From contig CM055606.1 of assembly GCA_029379385.1 (NCBI GenBank), forward strand, positions 2,604,001 to 2,668,000: DNA of 64,000 nt. The letters are read 5' to 3'. The DNA comes from Quillaja saponaria. Taxonomy: Eukaryota; Streptophyta; Magnoliopsida; Fabales; Quillajaceae. Below the pieces are notes generated by a model. That model was given only the letters and a program-made list of their open reading frames with translations. It was not told the DNA's origin and ran no database searches. A program made the translations under genes and the position numbers. Positions 12,761 through 63,720 of this stretch are shown here, piece by piece. Position 1 is the stretch's first letter, and each line of letters opens with the position of its first letter.

Positions 12761-12957
12761 AAAAAAGATGGATCTCAAAGTAGATAAATTTCCAAAAAAA
12801 GATGGATCCCAAAGTTGGGATGGACTATACTCAACTCCATAAGAAAAAGATGGATCTCAAAGTAGATAAATTTCCGAAAAAGATGGATCTCAAAGTAGAC
12901 AAATTTCCAAAAAAGATGGATCCCAAAGTTGGGATGGACCATGCTCAACTCCATAAG
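12761..12957. repeat. Compound tandem repeat A-B-A-A-B
   Basis: Unit A (about 33 bp, core GATGGATCTCAAAGTAGA) occurs at 12761-12793, 12844-12875 and 12876-12908. Unit B (about 50 bp, core GATGGATCCCAAAGTTGGGA) occurs at 12794-12843 and 12909-12957. Copies are nearly identical, so the expansion is recent. An ORF from 12802 spans part of the array and reads as a lysine-rich repeat, but nothing else suggests that it is a gene. Confidence 0.85.
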
Positions 12958-13257
12958 ATGACCGATAAAATATTAAAGGTGTATAAGTAAATTGATGCCC
13001 AAATTTTCTAACAATAGTTATTTTCTTTTAGGAAAGGTAGTCATTTCGTGAAGTAAGAAATTGTCCCTCAGTAGCAATTCAACATGGAGAACCCATGTTG
13101 CCAGTTCTGACTTGGAAATTCTAAGCGATGTACTACAACTTCGATGTAAAAAAAGATATCTGGTTGCAATCTGTATATTCTTTAGACAGCAGATAAAAAA
13201 AGGTAAATAAGTTTGTTACGCGGCAAAAAGTAAAAGAAAAGTTTGCTGAATAATTTT

Positions 13258-13350
13258 CATGCAATAAAGCACGGATAGCAGGATACGGATATGAATATTT
13301 GATACAAATATATAATAATTTTAAGAATCTAGAATACGATAAGATAGTTA
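13258..13350 (+). repeat. Copy of a GATAC-rich repeat family
   Basis: The block AAGCACGGATAGCAGGATAC followed by GAATATTTGATACAAATAT resembles sequences at 17247 (+) and 18960 (-). It lies in the 3' flank of DExH14. Probably the end of a decayed DNA transposon; class not determined. Confidence 0.35.
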
Positions 13351-13846
13351 AATTAATTTGTTGATTATTTATATAAAAATTATATACAATTTCAAATTAA
13401 TAATAAGAGCTTAAGTACTAATAAGCAAAGTATGTACAATAGCAATATGGCAAGATTTACTTAAAAAGGTGCATACACAAAATAAGATAGCAAGAAATAA
13501 GAAGAAAAATCAATAACAAGACAATTACCAGCTAGCCAGGCTGCATTGCAAATTCACTATGGATATTTTTTTCTGAATGACAGTGAATATATAAAGATAT
13601 CAGAACATCCCCCGGACGCTATATCATCAGTCATCACTACTACACAATGAACTTAACAAGAATAGAGATACCTTCCGTTCAATATGGCACCGTCTCATTT
13701 TGAAAAGGTCATCTAATTGTGTCATATGAGCTTTTTTTTTTATCGATTTATTACAAGAACAATATTTTATTCACAAAACATAGCAACTAAAATCCTAATT
13801 ACTTGATTTGGTAATTCTGTTACTCAACTGCTGCTTCTAGTTGCTG

Positions 13847-53342
<39,496 letters not shown>

Positions 53343-53408
53343 TTTGCTAGGGTTCCTGAAATCCTAGAAATCCACCTGCCCTTTCTATCTGCTGCACATA
53401 GAATCAAG

Positions 53409-53416
53409 TAGGGTTT
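53409..53416 (-). promoter_or_regulatory. Telo-box in the DExH14 upstream region
   Basis: AAACCCTA on the minus strand, about 67 bp before the ATG. Same motif class as before the TPRA1/CAND gene; function inferred. Confidence 0.4.
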
Positions 53417-53499
53417 AACTGCTCAAACTTCGAATTAGAAGCACATATATGAATTATGAATAAATACATTTTTTTTTTTACCCCCGGCATTTTTTCAAA

Positions 53500-55090
53500 T
53501 GGATGGAGGTCTTATCCAAAAGCACCTTGGACCAAAATATTTTTTGTCCTTAAACTATTACTTTTAGAACTAAATAACTAAAAGATTAAAATTAAGTGTC
53601 TAATTCTAATTTATAAACTCGTGTTGATTTTTTATTATCTCTTCTATTATTTATAAACAAGTAATTAAATTTTATTTTACTTCAAAATCTAATATCTAGT
53701 TATCAAAAACACAAATCAAACTAACAAAATTTGAAGCATGTATCTATCTTTTGTGGAAGGAGGAAAAAAACAAAAAAATTTGAGGCGAAAGTAATTGTGA
53801 TGGGTTGTGGGAAGTTATTTTTTGTTAAAAGAAATGGACGGATGAGAAAAATCAGGGTAAATAGGAGAATAAATGATTGAAAGTGGTAGGGATATGAGAA
53901 TTTGGATATTTGAGGAGGAATTGCCGAATTGGGAAAAAATTAAGAATATTGGTATAGATAAGAGGAAGTTGTGGAGGAGATAAAAATATGAACAATCAAT
54001 GAGAGAATCAAGGGAGGATGAAGAAATTAGGAATTTCATGGGTTTGTTACTTGAATTTTTGTTTTTGGTAAACAGATATTAGATTTTGAAGTAAAATAGA
54101 TTTAATTTGCATTTGTCAATAAAAAATTAATGGCATGAATTTATAAAACCAAATGACATTTAATGTTTTCAAAGTATTATATTTTTGTCAATTTCGCCTC
54201 AAAAATATTTTTTCGGTCATTTTCATCCCAAAATTTTCAAAACATTTGCAATATCTTCTTCAAGTCTAACACCAAAAATGTTGATATCATTTAAAATACT
54301 TTTTTTGGATGCCATATATATGTTGAGTTAACAAAATAAAATAAAAAATTGTCCCTAAAGTATAATTTTTGTATTTAATTTTGTCCTAAAATTATTATTG
54401 TACTCTTACTCTCTCTCATTCCTTTCTATTTAAAAAAAAATAAAATATTATAATTGTTAAGTTTGGATTTGACTAGTTGAGGTGTCGATTTACTTTTAGG
54501 GTTTCAGCTTATTTATATAGAATATTATGACCAATAGAATTGTGTCACGTGTTATTGCCTAATCAAATAATTATGCTTATAATAAGACATGATTACGCCC
54601 ATTATAATATTAATAAGATAATTACGGTAATAATTACAATTCGAATTAGTTTGTTATACAAATAATAGTTAATAATCATTACAAACCCTACTTTTATAAT
54701 TTTTAAGGATAAATGGTGGAAATAAGAGTGAGAAAGAATGCATTATATGAGTAAAAAAAACTTTTTAGCCACTTCTACACACATATGATAAAAACATTAT
54801 ATTTTAAGCCACATCATCAATTTTTATTCAAAATGTTAAAAGTGTTATAATGAGGAAGACATTACAAATGTTTTTAAAAATTTTATGACGAAATTGACCA
54901 AGAAAGTACTTTTAGGATTAAATTGAGAAAAGTAAGGATGGTTGATGTCATTTTGCCATTTTATAAATTAGTTGTTTAATTTTGAATTTTTTTTGGCAAT
55001 TTAGTTACAAAACCTTTAGTTTGAATGGATTTCATCCAAAGACATTTTGGTCCAAACTTCAAGGATGACATTTTTGGATAAAATGAACTA
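53500..55090. repeat. Cluster of inverted-repeat arms upstream of DExH14
   Basis: The arm at 53560-53730 (TACTTCAAAATCTAATATCT) is inverted at 54045-54170 (AGATATTAGATTTTGAAGTA). The arm at 54130-54270 is inverted again at 54845-55010, sharing GCAAATGTTTT/ACAAATGTTTT, CGAAATTGAC and a TTATAAATT block. GGACCAAAAT at 53533 and TTTTGGTCCAAA at 55045 mark the outer parts. Looks like overlapping foldback or MULE-type elements; no transposase. Confidence 0.5.
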
Positions 55091-55182
55091 CGTGTATGCA
55101 TTTAAGAATAAGCCAAATCATGAGGCTATAAACCAAACCACCGAGGTGTAAAGTGATGTACTTTATTCAATATATAAATATA

Positions 55183-55905
55183 CTAGTTTTCGTGGCCCAT
55201 GCAACGCATGTAAATCATATTTATGATATATATATAAATGTTTAATAATTATAATTATATCGATATTAAAATAACAAACAATTATGAATGTAGTAAACAA
55301 AAATAGAATATTTCAATAAAATAATAATTAAAAAGTAATTATATAATAGTAAAAACTTATAGGGTATTTAAGAAAATAAAATTTATTCCATTAAAATTAA
55401 AACAACAACATATAATCATAGAAACTATACTCTAAATATTTTTTAATATATAGTGTTTTAAAAAAAATTAATTTATAATATATAATTATTAGAAACTTAT
55501 TAAATAAAAAATTTAAAAATTCAATATTAACTAATATTGACATATAATTATTGAAAAAAATATTTTTTTTTATGATATAAAAGTTAAACAACAATATTAT
55601 AATCATGAAAACTATATTCTTAATATTTCTTTTAATTCATAGTAAAAATTTATATCTTAAATTTGAGAAGACCTCAAAAAAATATTAAGATTATTAGGTA
55701 GTTATTAAATAAAACAAATTAGAAATTCAATTTTAATTGCTATGACATATAATTATTGAGAAATTATAGATTTATTAATATTGAGAAGAATTAGTAAAAA
55801 AAAGAAACCAATAGTCCTAAAATAATTACAATTTTATTGATGTTAAAATAGAGTAAAAATAGGGAAAAAGTAAAAAAATAATAAAAAAAAATGGTGGTCT
55901 ATCTG
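55183..55905 (-). mobile_element. Helitron-like 3' end with AT-rich body
   Basis: On the minus strand the element ends CATGCGTTGCATG (perfect 5-bp stem, 3-nt loop; + strand 55198-55210), then GGCCACGAAAACTAG and a host T. This is a Helitron 3' end layout. The 5' end is not defined; the AT-rich sequence to the right is the likely body and the right limit given here is a guess. Confidence 0.45.
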
Positions 55906-58483
55906 AAGCAACATAACAACTTTACCTGAGTTTATTCTACCCGTCCCAAGCCCGGGTAAAGAATGAGGGTTACGATAGGTTGATAGCCAGCGTAAAACTA
56001 GTCGAATCCTATGGGATGAATCTTACCAATCATTCGTTGGGGTATAATCCTCTTAGTGACGAGCTATATAGGACCCCCGGTGTAGTGAGAAATGAGCAAG
56101 GGTTGGGTCGTCACATCTTTAGTAGTGTGTAACACCGGCACCGAAGTGTGGTGCAAAATGAGCAAGGGTTCTCACATCGAGAGTAAGTGCAGGTAAAGAA
56201 GTTAGTCCAAGAGAAGATTCGCATAGCTACTTGGAATATAAAGGCTTTTATTGGTAAATTGAGAGAACTAGTAGATACCATGAGTATAAGAAAGATCAAT
56301 ATTGCTTGCTTGTGAGAACTAAATGGATAAAAGAAAAGACTATAGAGATAGAGAGAAAGGGATCCAAGATGTGTTATTCAGGTAAGAATTAAAAAAGGAA
56401 CGGAGTTGCAATTATTGTTGATGGAAATTTCAAGGACAAGGTTGTAGAAGTCAAGAGGAAAGGTAATAGAATAATTTTAGTGAAACTGATGATAGACGAG
56501 AATGCCTTCAATGTTATTAGTGCCTATGCCCCACAAATAGGATCAGAAGAAGGTACGTATAAGGCATTTTAGGAAGACTTAGATAAGATAGCTCAAGAAG
56601 TACTGCTAAGAGAGAAACTTTTTATTAGAGGAAATTTGAACGGCCATATAGGAAATACTAATAAGGGTTTTGAGAAAGTTCATGGGGGTTATGGTTATGG
56701 AGATAGGAATGGGTGCATTTTGGATTTTGCGGTTTGCGTATGGTTTGATTTTAGCTAACACGTTTTATAAGAAAAGAGCGTCACACTTAGTCATCTTTAG
56801 TAGCAGGTCTAATAAGAGCCAAATAGATTTTCCTCTGACTAGAAATGTTGATAGGGTGCTATGTAAGGATTGTAAAGTTATACCTAGCGAGTGTTTAATA
56901 TCTCAACACAAACTTTTGGTTATGGATATTGGTGTTAAGCATTGGAAGAAAAAGCATAGAAGTAATGGGAGTAGTAGGACTAGATGATGGAATTTGAATG
57001 GAGGTAAGATTGCTCTTTTTAAAGAAAAGAAAATACTTGGTACTCATGGATTATAGAGGACGAGCCTAATAAGATTTGAGATAAGATTAGTAGAGGGCAT
57101 GGACCACCTAATAAGGAGATATGATGGAAGAACGAATAAGTCCAACAAGCTATTAAAACAAAAAAAGAGTGTTATAAAAGATTACACGAGTGTAGAAATG
57201 AAGATAATTACGAATGTTTTAGACAAGCTAGAAAAGATACTAAAAAAGTAGTTAGGGAAGCTAGAGACAAGGCTTATGAAAGACTTTACTAAAAATTAGG
57301 GACAAAGGATGGAGAGAAAGATATTTATAAGCTTGTCAAACAAAGAGAAAGATGAACTACAGATTTAAATAGTATTAAGTGTATAAAGGATGAGGGGGAT
57401 AGGGTTTGGTAACAAATATGAGATTAATGAGAGGTGACAAACTTACTTTAATACCTTATTTAATGGAGAGTCTAGTGTTGCTGTCAAGGAACTAGATGAT
57501 GCCTTCGACAATATGAACCGTAGATTTGTTTGTCGAATTAAAGCACATGAGGTTAAAAAAGCTATTCATAAGATGAAAAATGGTAAGGCAATGGGACCGG
57601 ATTATATCCCTATCAAAGTTTGGAGATGTCTATGAGACATTGACGTAACTTAGCTTATAAATCTTTTTAACAAGGTTTTAGTGACCAAAAAAATGCTCGA
57701 TGAATGGAGGAAGAGTACGTTGATCCCTATTTATATGAATAAAGGAGATATTCAAAGTTGTATGAATTATTACGGAATAAAACTACAATGAAACTTTGGA
57801 AAATAGTGATTAAACGTAGGCTTAGGAATGAGACTCTAGTTTTTGAGAATCAATTTGGCTTTACGCCTGGAAATTCTATTTTGAAGGCTATTTTCTTACT
57901 TAAGAGATTGATGGAGAAATATAGAGAAAAGAGAAAAGATCTTCACATGGCTTTCACTAATCTAGAAAAATATATGCTAGGGTGCAGCTAGTAAATGGTA
58001 TGACTGGAGAGTTTTTGATCATGATCGGTGTTCACAAGATTCATCCTTAAGCCCCTACCTATTTGCTTTAGTAATTGATGAACTTACAAAAGCTATTCAT
58101 CATAGGGATCCACAGTGCATGTTGTTTACCGACGATATCGTGTTGGTAAATGAAACTAAAGAAGGTTTAAATTCTAAACTAGAATTATGGAGGAACGTGT
58201 TAGAATCTAAAGGTCTTAGGTTGAGTTAGACAAAAATCGAATCTATAGAGTGCGATTTCAGTGGCACTGAAAGAGACTCGACTGAATAACTTTAAATGGT
58301 CAACAAGCAATCCCTACAAATGATGTGTTTAAGCATTTAGGTTCATTTGTGCAAAAAGATGGCACAATTAAGCATAATGTGAACCATAGGATCAAGGCAA
58401 TGTGGGTGAAGTAGCAAAGCGCTTCAGGAGTTTTATGTGATCTTAAAATCTTGAATAGGATGAAAGGAATTCTATAGGACGGA

Positions 58484-60685
58484 TGTGACACCTCACTTCC
58501 TAATCCTATACTTAACCTAATTATTATCCTAATGATTAAATTAGTTGGTAATTACTCTTAATTATTTAAAAGTTTAAAATTTTCTTTTTATTATTGTATC
58601 TTTATTACATCAATTACCTTCTTTAGAATTGGATAAATCCTTACTCTTAATTTCTTACCAACACCTAGTCTTATATTTTATCTTCCATAACTGACTAGTA
58701 TATTACCCTTTAGCCAATTCTTCCTAATTTATTTTCTATCATTTGCTTCATTTGTCCTATATTAATAATCGTTTATTATAGCCAAATTAGACAATTGTAT
58801 TTTTCCTAGGTAATTCTACTTGACCAGTTTTACTAAGTGAATCATTAAAGTTCCACAAATAGACATAATATTCCATTTTATTAATTTACAAGACAATTAA
58901 AAACTTCATACCATATTTAGACCAAAAAGAGAAACCATACAACTATTTTACAAGTTTCTCCAAAATTCCTAAGTTAAGTTCAAGCTATATTTATACCTAT
59001 GATTATGGTCATCACTAATTATTTACGTAGGACCCATCGACCATAATACCAAAATCTTTACACATTATCCACTCAGGTAACAAGTGGAATTATGCATACG
59101 GCAGTAAGAGGACTATCTTTGTCTCCCTCCTCGTACCACCAATCTACCACTTGCCAACCTTCAGTAACATATACGGTACCATCCTCCCAGGAGCTCACAA
59201 ATACAGATAAGTCTACACAATAAACATTTCCATGGAAACTAACTATCATGCACATCAAGATGAAGGAAAGTGAGGCGAACCTCAACAAGTATTCACACAT
59301 AGCAAAAGGAAGTATCTTGATGGCAGTTTTAGAATATAGGAATATATGCAAATGCAAACTTTATTCTTTTGTTTTATTATCCACTCCTTAGTAACCATTA
59401 TTGACCATTTACGTAAACCCGAGGCTACCTTACAAGGACTTTGTGTACTCTTACTTCGTACTGCCTCTCAATAGTAGGATTCATACTATGGTTTGAGTAT
59501 CCTCCCTTTTTGGATACCTGGTGAACTTCGGCCAACATAAACTCAAGACATGTTACTATAATTATTAGTCCTTTCCTTTAAACTTTCCACAAGGGAAATT
59601 ATTTTCATTCACACTCATTTCATATGCATAAAGGATCATGAGAATATCATGAGGAATATGAAGTAATCATGAATCAAGAAGAGAAAGATAAGGATATGTA
59701 TGAATACTTACCTAATACCCTTAGCTTATTTATTTTTCTTCCTTCTTTTCCTACGCCTCTTTTCCTCCTTCCTTCGGTTTTCCTTTCCTTTTCTCATACC
59801 TACGGCTTTGGCTTTTTCCTCCTTTAGTCTATGTTTTTCTTTTTCTTTTCCTAGTCTATGGTTTTGGCTTTCTTTTCTTGGCAGTTATAGTTTTTACTTC
59901 TTTTGGTGTATGTCTAGGTTTAAGGTTGTCTTTCTTCTTTTAGTATGGATTAAGGAATGTGTGTGTGGGGGTTTTAAGGAGACATGAGGGTATTTATAGG
60001 AGTTTCATTCCTTGACTTTTTCCTATGTCAATCATTACTCCTTTACACATGTCTTTACAACTCACCCCTTTCATTTATTACAAATTGCCACACTTCACCT
60101 TTTTGTGACACCTAATTTATCACATTTTCTTTTTAAGCAAGTAACTTATATTTTATTAATTTCCTAATCCTCCACATTTCCTTTCTAAGCAAGTAACTTA
60201 TATTTTATTATTTTCCTAATTCTCCATGTTTCCTTTCTAAGCAAGTATCTTATATTTTATTATTTTCCTTCTTCTTTTAATATGGTTCCTACACCTAAAT
60301 AAGTTCAATTAATGCATTCACACTCTCCTAATGTTTTTAGTTTGATTCTACCTAGCCTAGTTCCTTCATTGTTTCATTCTAACTATTTCCTAACCACTTA
60401 GTTCCATTGTGACATGTTTTCCTAATTACAAATGATGATGCAAATGATGATGTCATCCTAATGATGTCTCCATCCTTAAATCCAAACTAACTTAACTAAA
60501 TAAAGATGTCATCAAACTAAATGATGATGTCACTATTCCTAAATATGGAATTCTACCTTAAAATTTCATAAATTAAATGCATGACAATTCCTACCTAAAT
60601 GCATGATTAAACTAATTATATGCTTAACCGTAATTAATACCTATTTAGCCTAATTAAACTAGATTAAGTTTTTAAGGGTGTTACA
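58484..60685 (+). mobile_element. 2.2-kb LTR-like insertion in LINE copy B (probable solo LTR)
   Basis: Starts TGTGACACCTCAC and ends GGGTGTTACA, a TG..CA unit whose ends are inverted copies (TGTAACACCC). It interrupts the LINE between CTATAGGACGG and GAGACCGGCTATG. Flanks ACGGA (58479-58483) and ACGGT (60686-60690) match 4/5. TATTTATAGGAG near 59992 could be the LTR TATA box. No gag or pol, and no second LTR was recognised. Includes a pyrimidine-rich tract (59740-59900). Confidence 0.65.
60127..60272. repeat. Three tandem copies of a 52-bp unit inside the LTR-like insert
   Basis: Units start near 60127, 60180 and 60232. The core is AAGCAAGTAACTTATATTTT then ATTTTCCTAAT. The last copy is partial. 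Confidence 0.8.
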
Positions 60686-61150
60686 ACGGTAATGAGACCG
60701 GCTATGTTATATGGTTCCGAATGTTGGGCAATTAAGAAACAATACTCACATAAGATAGGACTAGCCAAAATGTGAATGTTGAAATAGATGACTAGACATA
60801 CAAGAAATGATAGAATATGAAATGGGGACATATGTAAGAAGGTGGAGGTATCACTTATTAAAGAGAAAATGAGGGAAAATCACTTACATTGGTTTGAACT
60901 TATCAATGTTGGCCAATAGACGTTGTAGTTAGGAAATGTTAATTGGTGCAGGTGGAAGGTGTTAGACATAGTAGTGAGAAACTGAAACTTACATGGGGGT
61001 AGTCATTGAGAATTATATTACTATTTTAGGCATTACCGAAAATGATGCCTTGGAGAGATGCAAATGGAGAAAAATGATTCATATAGCCGACCCCAACTAG
61101 TTTGGGATTTAAGACTTAGTTGAGTTGAGTTGAATTTAAAGCAACATAGC

Positions 61151-61737
61151 TAGGTTACAAACTCATAAGGGTATAAAAGAAAATAAAAAAAAATCGCCTC
61201 TAAGGCTCTTTTATATAATATATATATATATAAGTACAATGGAAATGAGAAGAGTATAAGAAAGCTTATAGGGACTTTCAGTTGGGCTATCTTGAATATG
61301 AAAATTAGATCCTATCTATGGATGCTAAAGAAAATATTCGTTTCACAATAAATAAATGAGTAAGAGTGTACAATTCTATGTCATGTTTATGAATAGTCCT
61401 ACATTTATATATAATTTTTATAATATTTTAAAAAAAGAAGATGCTAATTTTAAGCTTTGTTAGGTTATGATGTTGTTAAATAATAAGTTTTTTTTTTTTT
61501 TTTTTGAGCAATTTAGGAGTACATGAAACCAAGGAGAACCATCTTTTTTTCATATCACCCATCCATTTTTCATTCAAATAAGGCCTAAGTAGACCCACGC
61601 CTTTTCCATTTAATTATCTTTATATGTAAAGAAATCTCACATACATATAATAATCCCCAAGTAGAAGAATGCTAGTTTTTAAGATTTCTTTCTTTGAAAT
61701 TGGTAAATTTAAGTTGTCAAACAAATTTCAATTTCAT
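61151..61737. other. AT-rich intergenic stretch, nothing recognised
   Basis: Short TA and T runs only (61220-61232 and 61491-61505). No gene or element ends supported. Confidence 0.5.
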
Positions 61738-61773
61738 TAGAACTAGAACTAGAACTAGAACTAGAACTAGAAT
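61738..61773. repeat. (TAGAAC)n hexamer repeat
   Basis: About five and a half TAGAAC units plus a degenerate one. Confidence 0.85.
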
Positions 61774-62297
61774 TGATTATAAAATTATAACTTATTAATA
61801 GAAATGATCTCTAACTATAATATTTATCAAGTCTTATAATTTATAACAGTGATAATCGTGTTCTCAGGTGGTCCCTCAAATATGATAGCCCATCGTCATT
61901 TTTAACATTCTCTTACAAAGGTGACAAAGATTTTTGTTGTGTCTAGCAGTACAAGAATGGTGGTGGTCATCTTCCACAATGGCCAATCATCGTCTATTAT
62001 AGGATTATGCTCGTACAATGGTGGTCATCTTGTTATATTCAACGAGTAATCTCTTACGATATTTGGTGGTGGTGGTCTTATTTCTGATCATTTTCAATAA
62101 TGGCAGTCATCATTTTTTATAGTAATATGATACCATGGGGGTGACCAGCAATAGTGGCATGTATACCAACTTATATTTTGGAAGAAAAGAAGAAGTTGGT
62201 ATCATTGAGAACTTAGCTCAAGTGATTGGTACTTGTCCTCTATCCCCAGTGTCGAGTTCGAGTACTCCCAATGAGCATTATTGTTTACTGAATTTCT

Positions 62298-62512
62298 ATT
62301 CAGTTTTGATTTTTAATTGAAAAAACTCATATTTATTCAATTATGATTTATAATTGAAATTAAACTAATTATTTAATCAGTTTTGATTTTTAATTATGTT
62401 TTAATTATAAATTTAAATTAAACTAATTATTAATCAGTTATGATTTTTAATTTAATTTAAAGTAATTATTAATTCAATTTTGATTTTTAATTGAAATTAG
62501 ACTAATTATTTC
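62298..62512. repeat. AT-rich tandem repeat of about 55-60 bp
   Basis: Four imperfect units built on CAGTTTTGATTTTTAATTG and GAAATTAAACTAATTATT. Low complexity makes exact boundaries unsure. Confidence 0.65.
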
Positions 62513-63249
62513 CACACAAACAAAATGAAACTAAAATTAAATTACAAAAAAAAATAAAAATAAAAATAAAAATACTGAAATTTTAAAAAATAAAATAAAA
62601 AACGCAAGAATTAAAACTATAAAAATTTAACATTAAAAAGAATACATTGCTAAATTAACCACATTTTTTCCTTTTTAACTTAAGTTTGTACTCAAATCAG
62701 GTAATTTGAGAGGCTGGATCTCTTAGTGTAGTAAAGATTTATCTATTCACTGGCACTTGCATGATCTCAGTGGTTCCTACCAATTTTCGGTCATAGCCAT
62801 TGAATCCAGACGACTCTCTTATTGTTTCTAAGACATTTCAAATAAAGATGATTGATCACTCAGTAACAGAGTTTTGGTTCGAGGAGGATGAAAGATGATA
62901 CTAGGTCATTCTTTGCTTAGTCAATTCTAGCAGCTTACAAATGTGATTATCCATGGCACCCCTTTTTGGCCTTAGCCTTCCTCTTCCTCCTTTATGGGAT
63001 GCTACGGGATACTAGTACCAGCTAGAGACATTGTAGGTGATGGACACTATTGCGTGCTCATGGTGGGAAATTGTCCATCACCCAAGTATTATACATATTG
63101 AAATCTCTAAGTCTAATAGATTTTTCATACTCATTTTTGACAATAAAACTGTATCCTTCATATGTAAGTCAAGTTGGTATGCACCCAGGTTTATCATCAT
63201 TAGCTGATGGCAAGACTCCAGAAGATGGATTATATGCTTCCAATCCTGA

Positions 63250-63720
63250 AACATAAGTATCAGCGAAGAGAAAGTCCAACTCCTCAGCCAAGTCAAAGCT
63301 ATTATTCTTGAATTTCATCAATTTCTTGTCATGTCACAATATTAAAAAAGATATTAGTTATAACTAATTTAACTTTTTTCAATACAAATTCCACAAGAGA
63401 TTCAATAAATTTACATTTGCTTACTGCTCTCACCACTCGTCTAGGCCCGTTCATAACTTTTTTACTGGATCCCATCCCACACCGATCTGGTTTCCTAATT
63501 TCTGATACAAGTTCTAATCCTTTTGCGGTCGATCCATTTATTTTTACACTGATTGTATTCTAAGAGATACCCGATAAGTTTAGTGAATTAGGCACCATTT
63601 CTTGCTTGCCCGGTAGCTTTGAATACCGAAGGCTGTCTCTATTTTTTCCTTTCTTTGATATAGTAATCGATGAAAATCTTGGCCTCTTGCAGTCTCTATA
63701 TCAGTTTACCATTATTATCC
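63250..63720 (-). pseudogene. Decayed Myb/SANT-like fragment, possibly PIF/Harbinger-related
   Basis: On the minus strand, broken pieces in several frames resemble the plant Myb/SANT-like domain found in Harbinger ORF1 and L10-interacting MYB-type proteins: FIDYYIKERKK, FTKLIGY, QCKNKWIDRKR and GVGWDPVKKVMNGP, the last matching the usual GLGWDPVKKTI motif. Stops and frameshifts occur throughout. No transposase or TIRs were found. A continuation to about 63060 is possible. Confidence 0.42.

Larger units (their letters stand above)
55918..61138 (+). mobile_element. Near full-length but inactive RTE-type LINE (copy B)
   Basis: Flanked by a 12-bp target duplication with one mismatch: AAGCAACATAAC (55906-55917) and AAGCAACATAGC (61139-61150). 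Net length is about 3.0 kb without the LTR insert, typical for RTE. Reads a GC-richer 5' leader (55930-56200), an endonuclease domain (IRIATWNIKAFIGKLREL near 56215, GTYKAF near 56555), then reverse transcriptase (KKAIHKMKNGKAMGPDYIP near 57560, [23 protein letters not shown] near 58120) and the 3' tail CCCCAACTAGTTTGGGATTT with GTTGAGTTGAGTTG. Many stops and frameshifts. Confidence 0.9.

Noticed and set aside
12802..12990. 62-aa lysine-rich ORF
   Set aside because: Produced by the minisatellite; no promoter, homologue or neighbouring exon.
59700..59987. 95-aa hydrophobic F/S/L-rich ORF
   Set aside because: Translation of a pyrimidine-rich tract in the LTR-like insert; not a membrane protein gene.
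62135..62320. 61-aa ORF
   Set aside because: Short, isolated, in repetitive AT-rich DNA; no recognisable motif.
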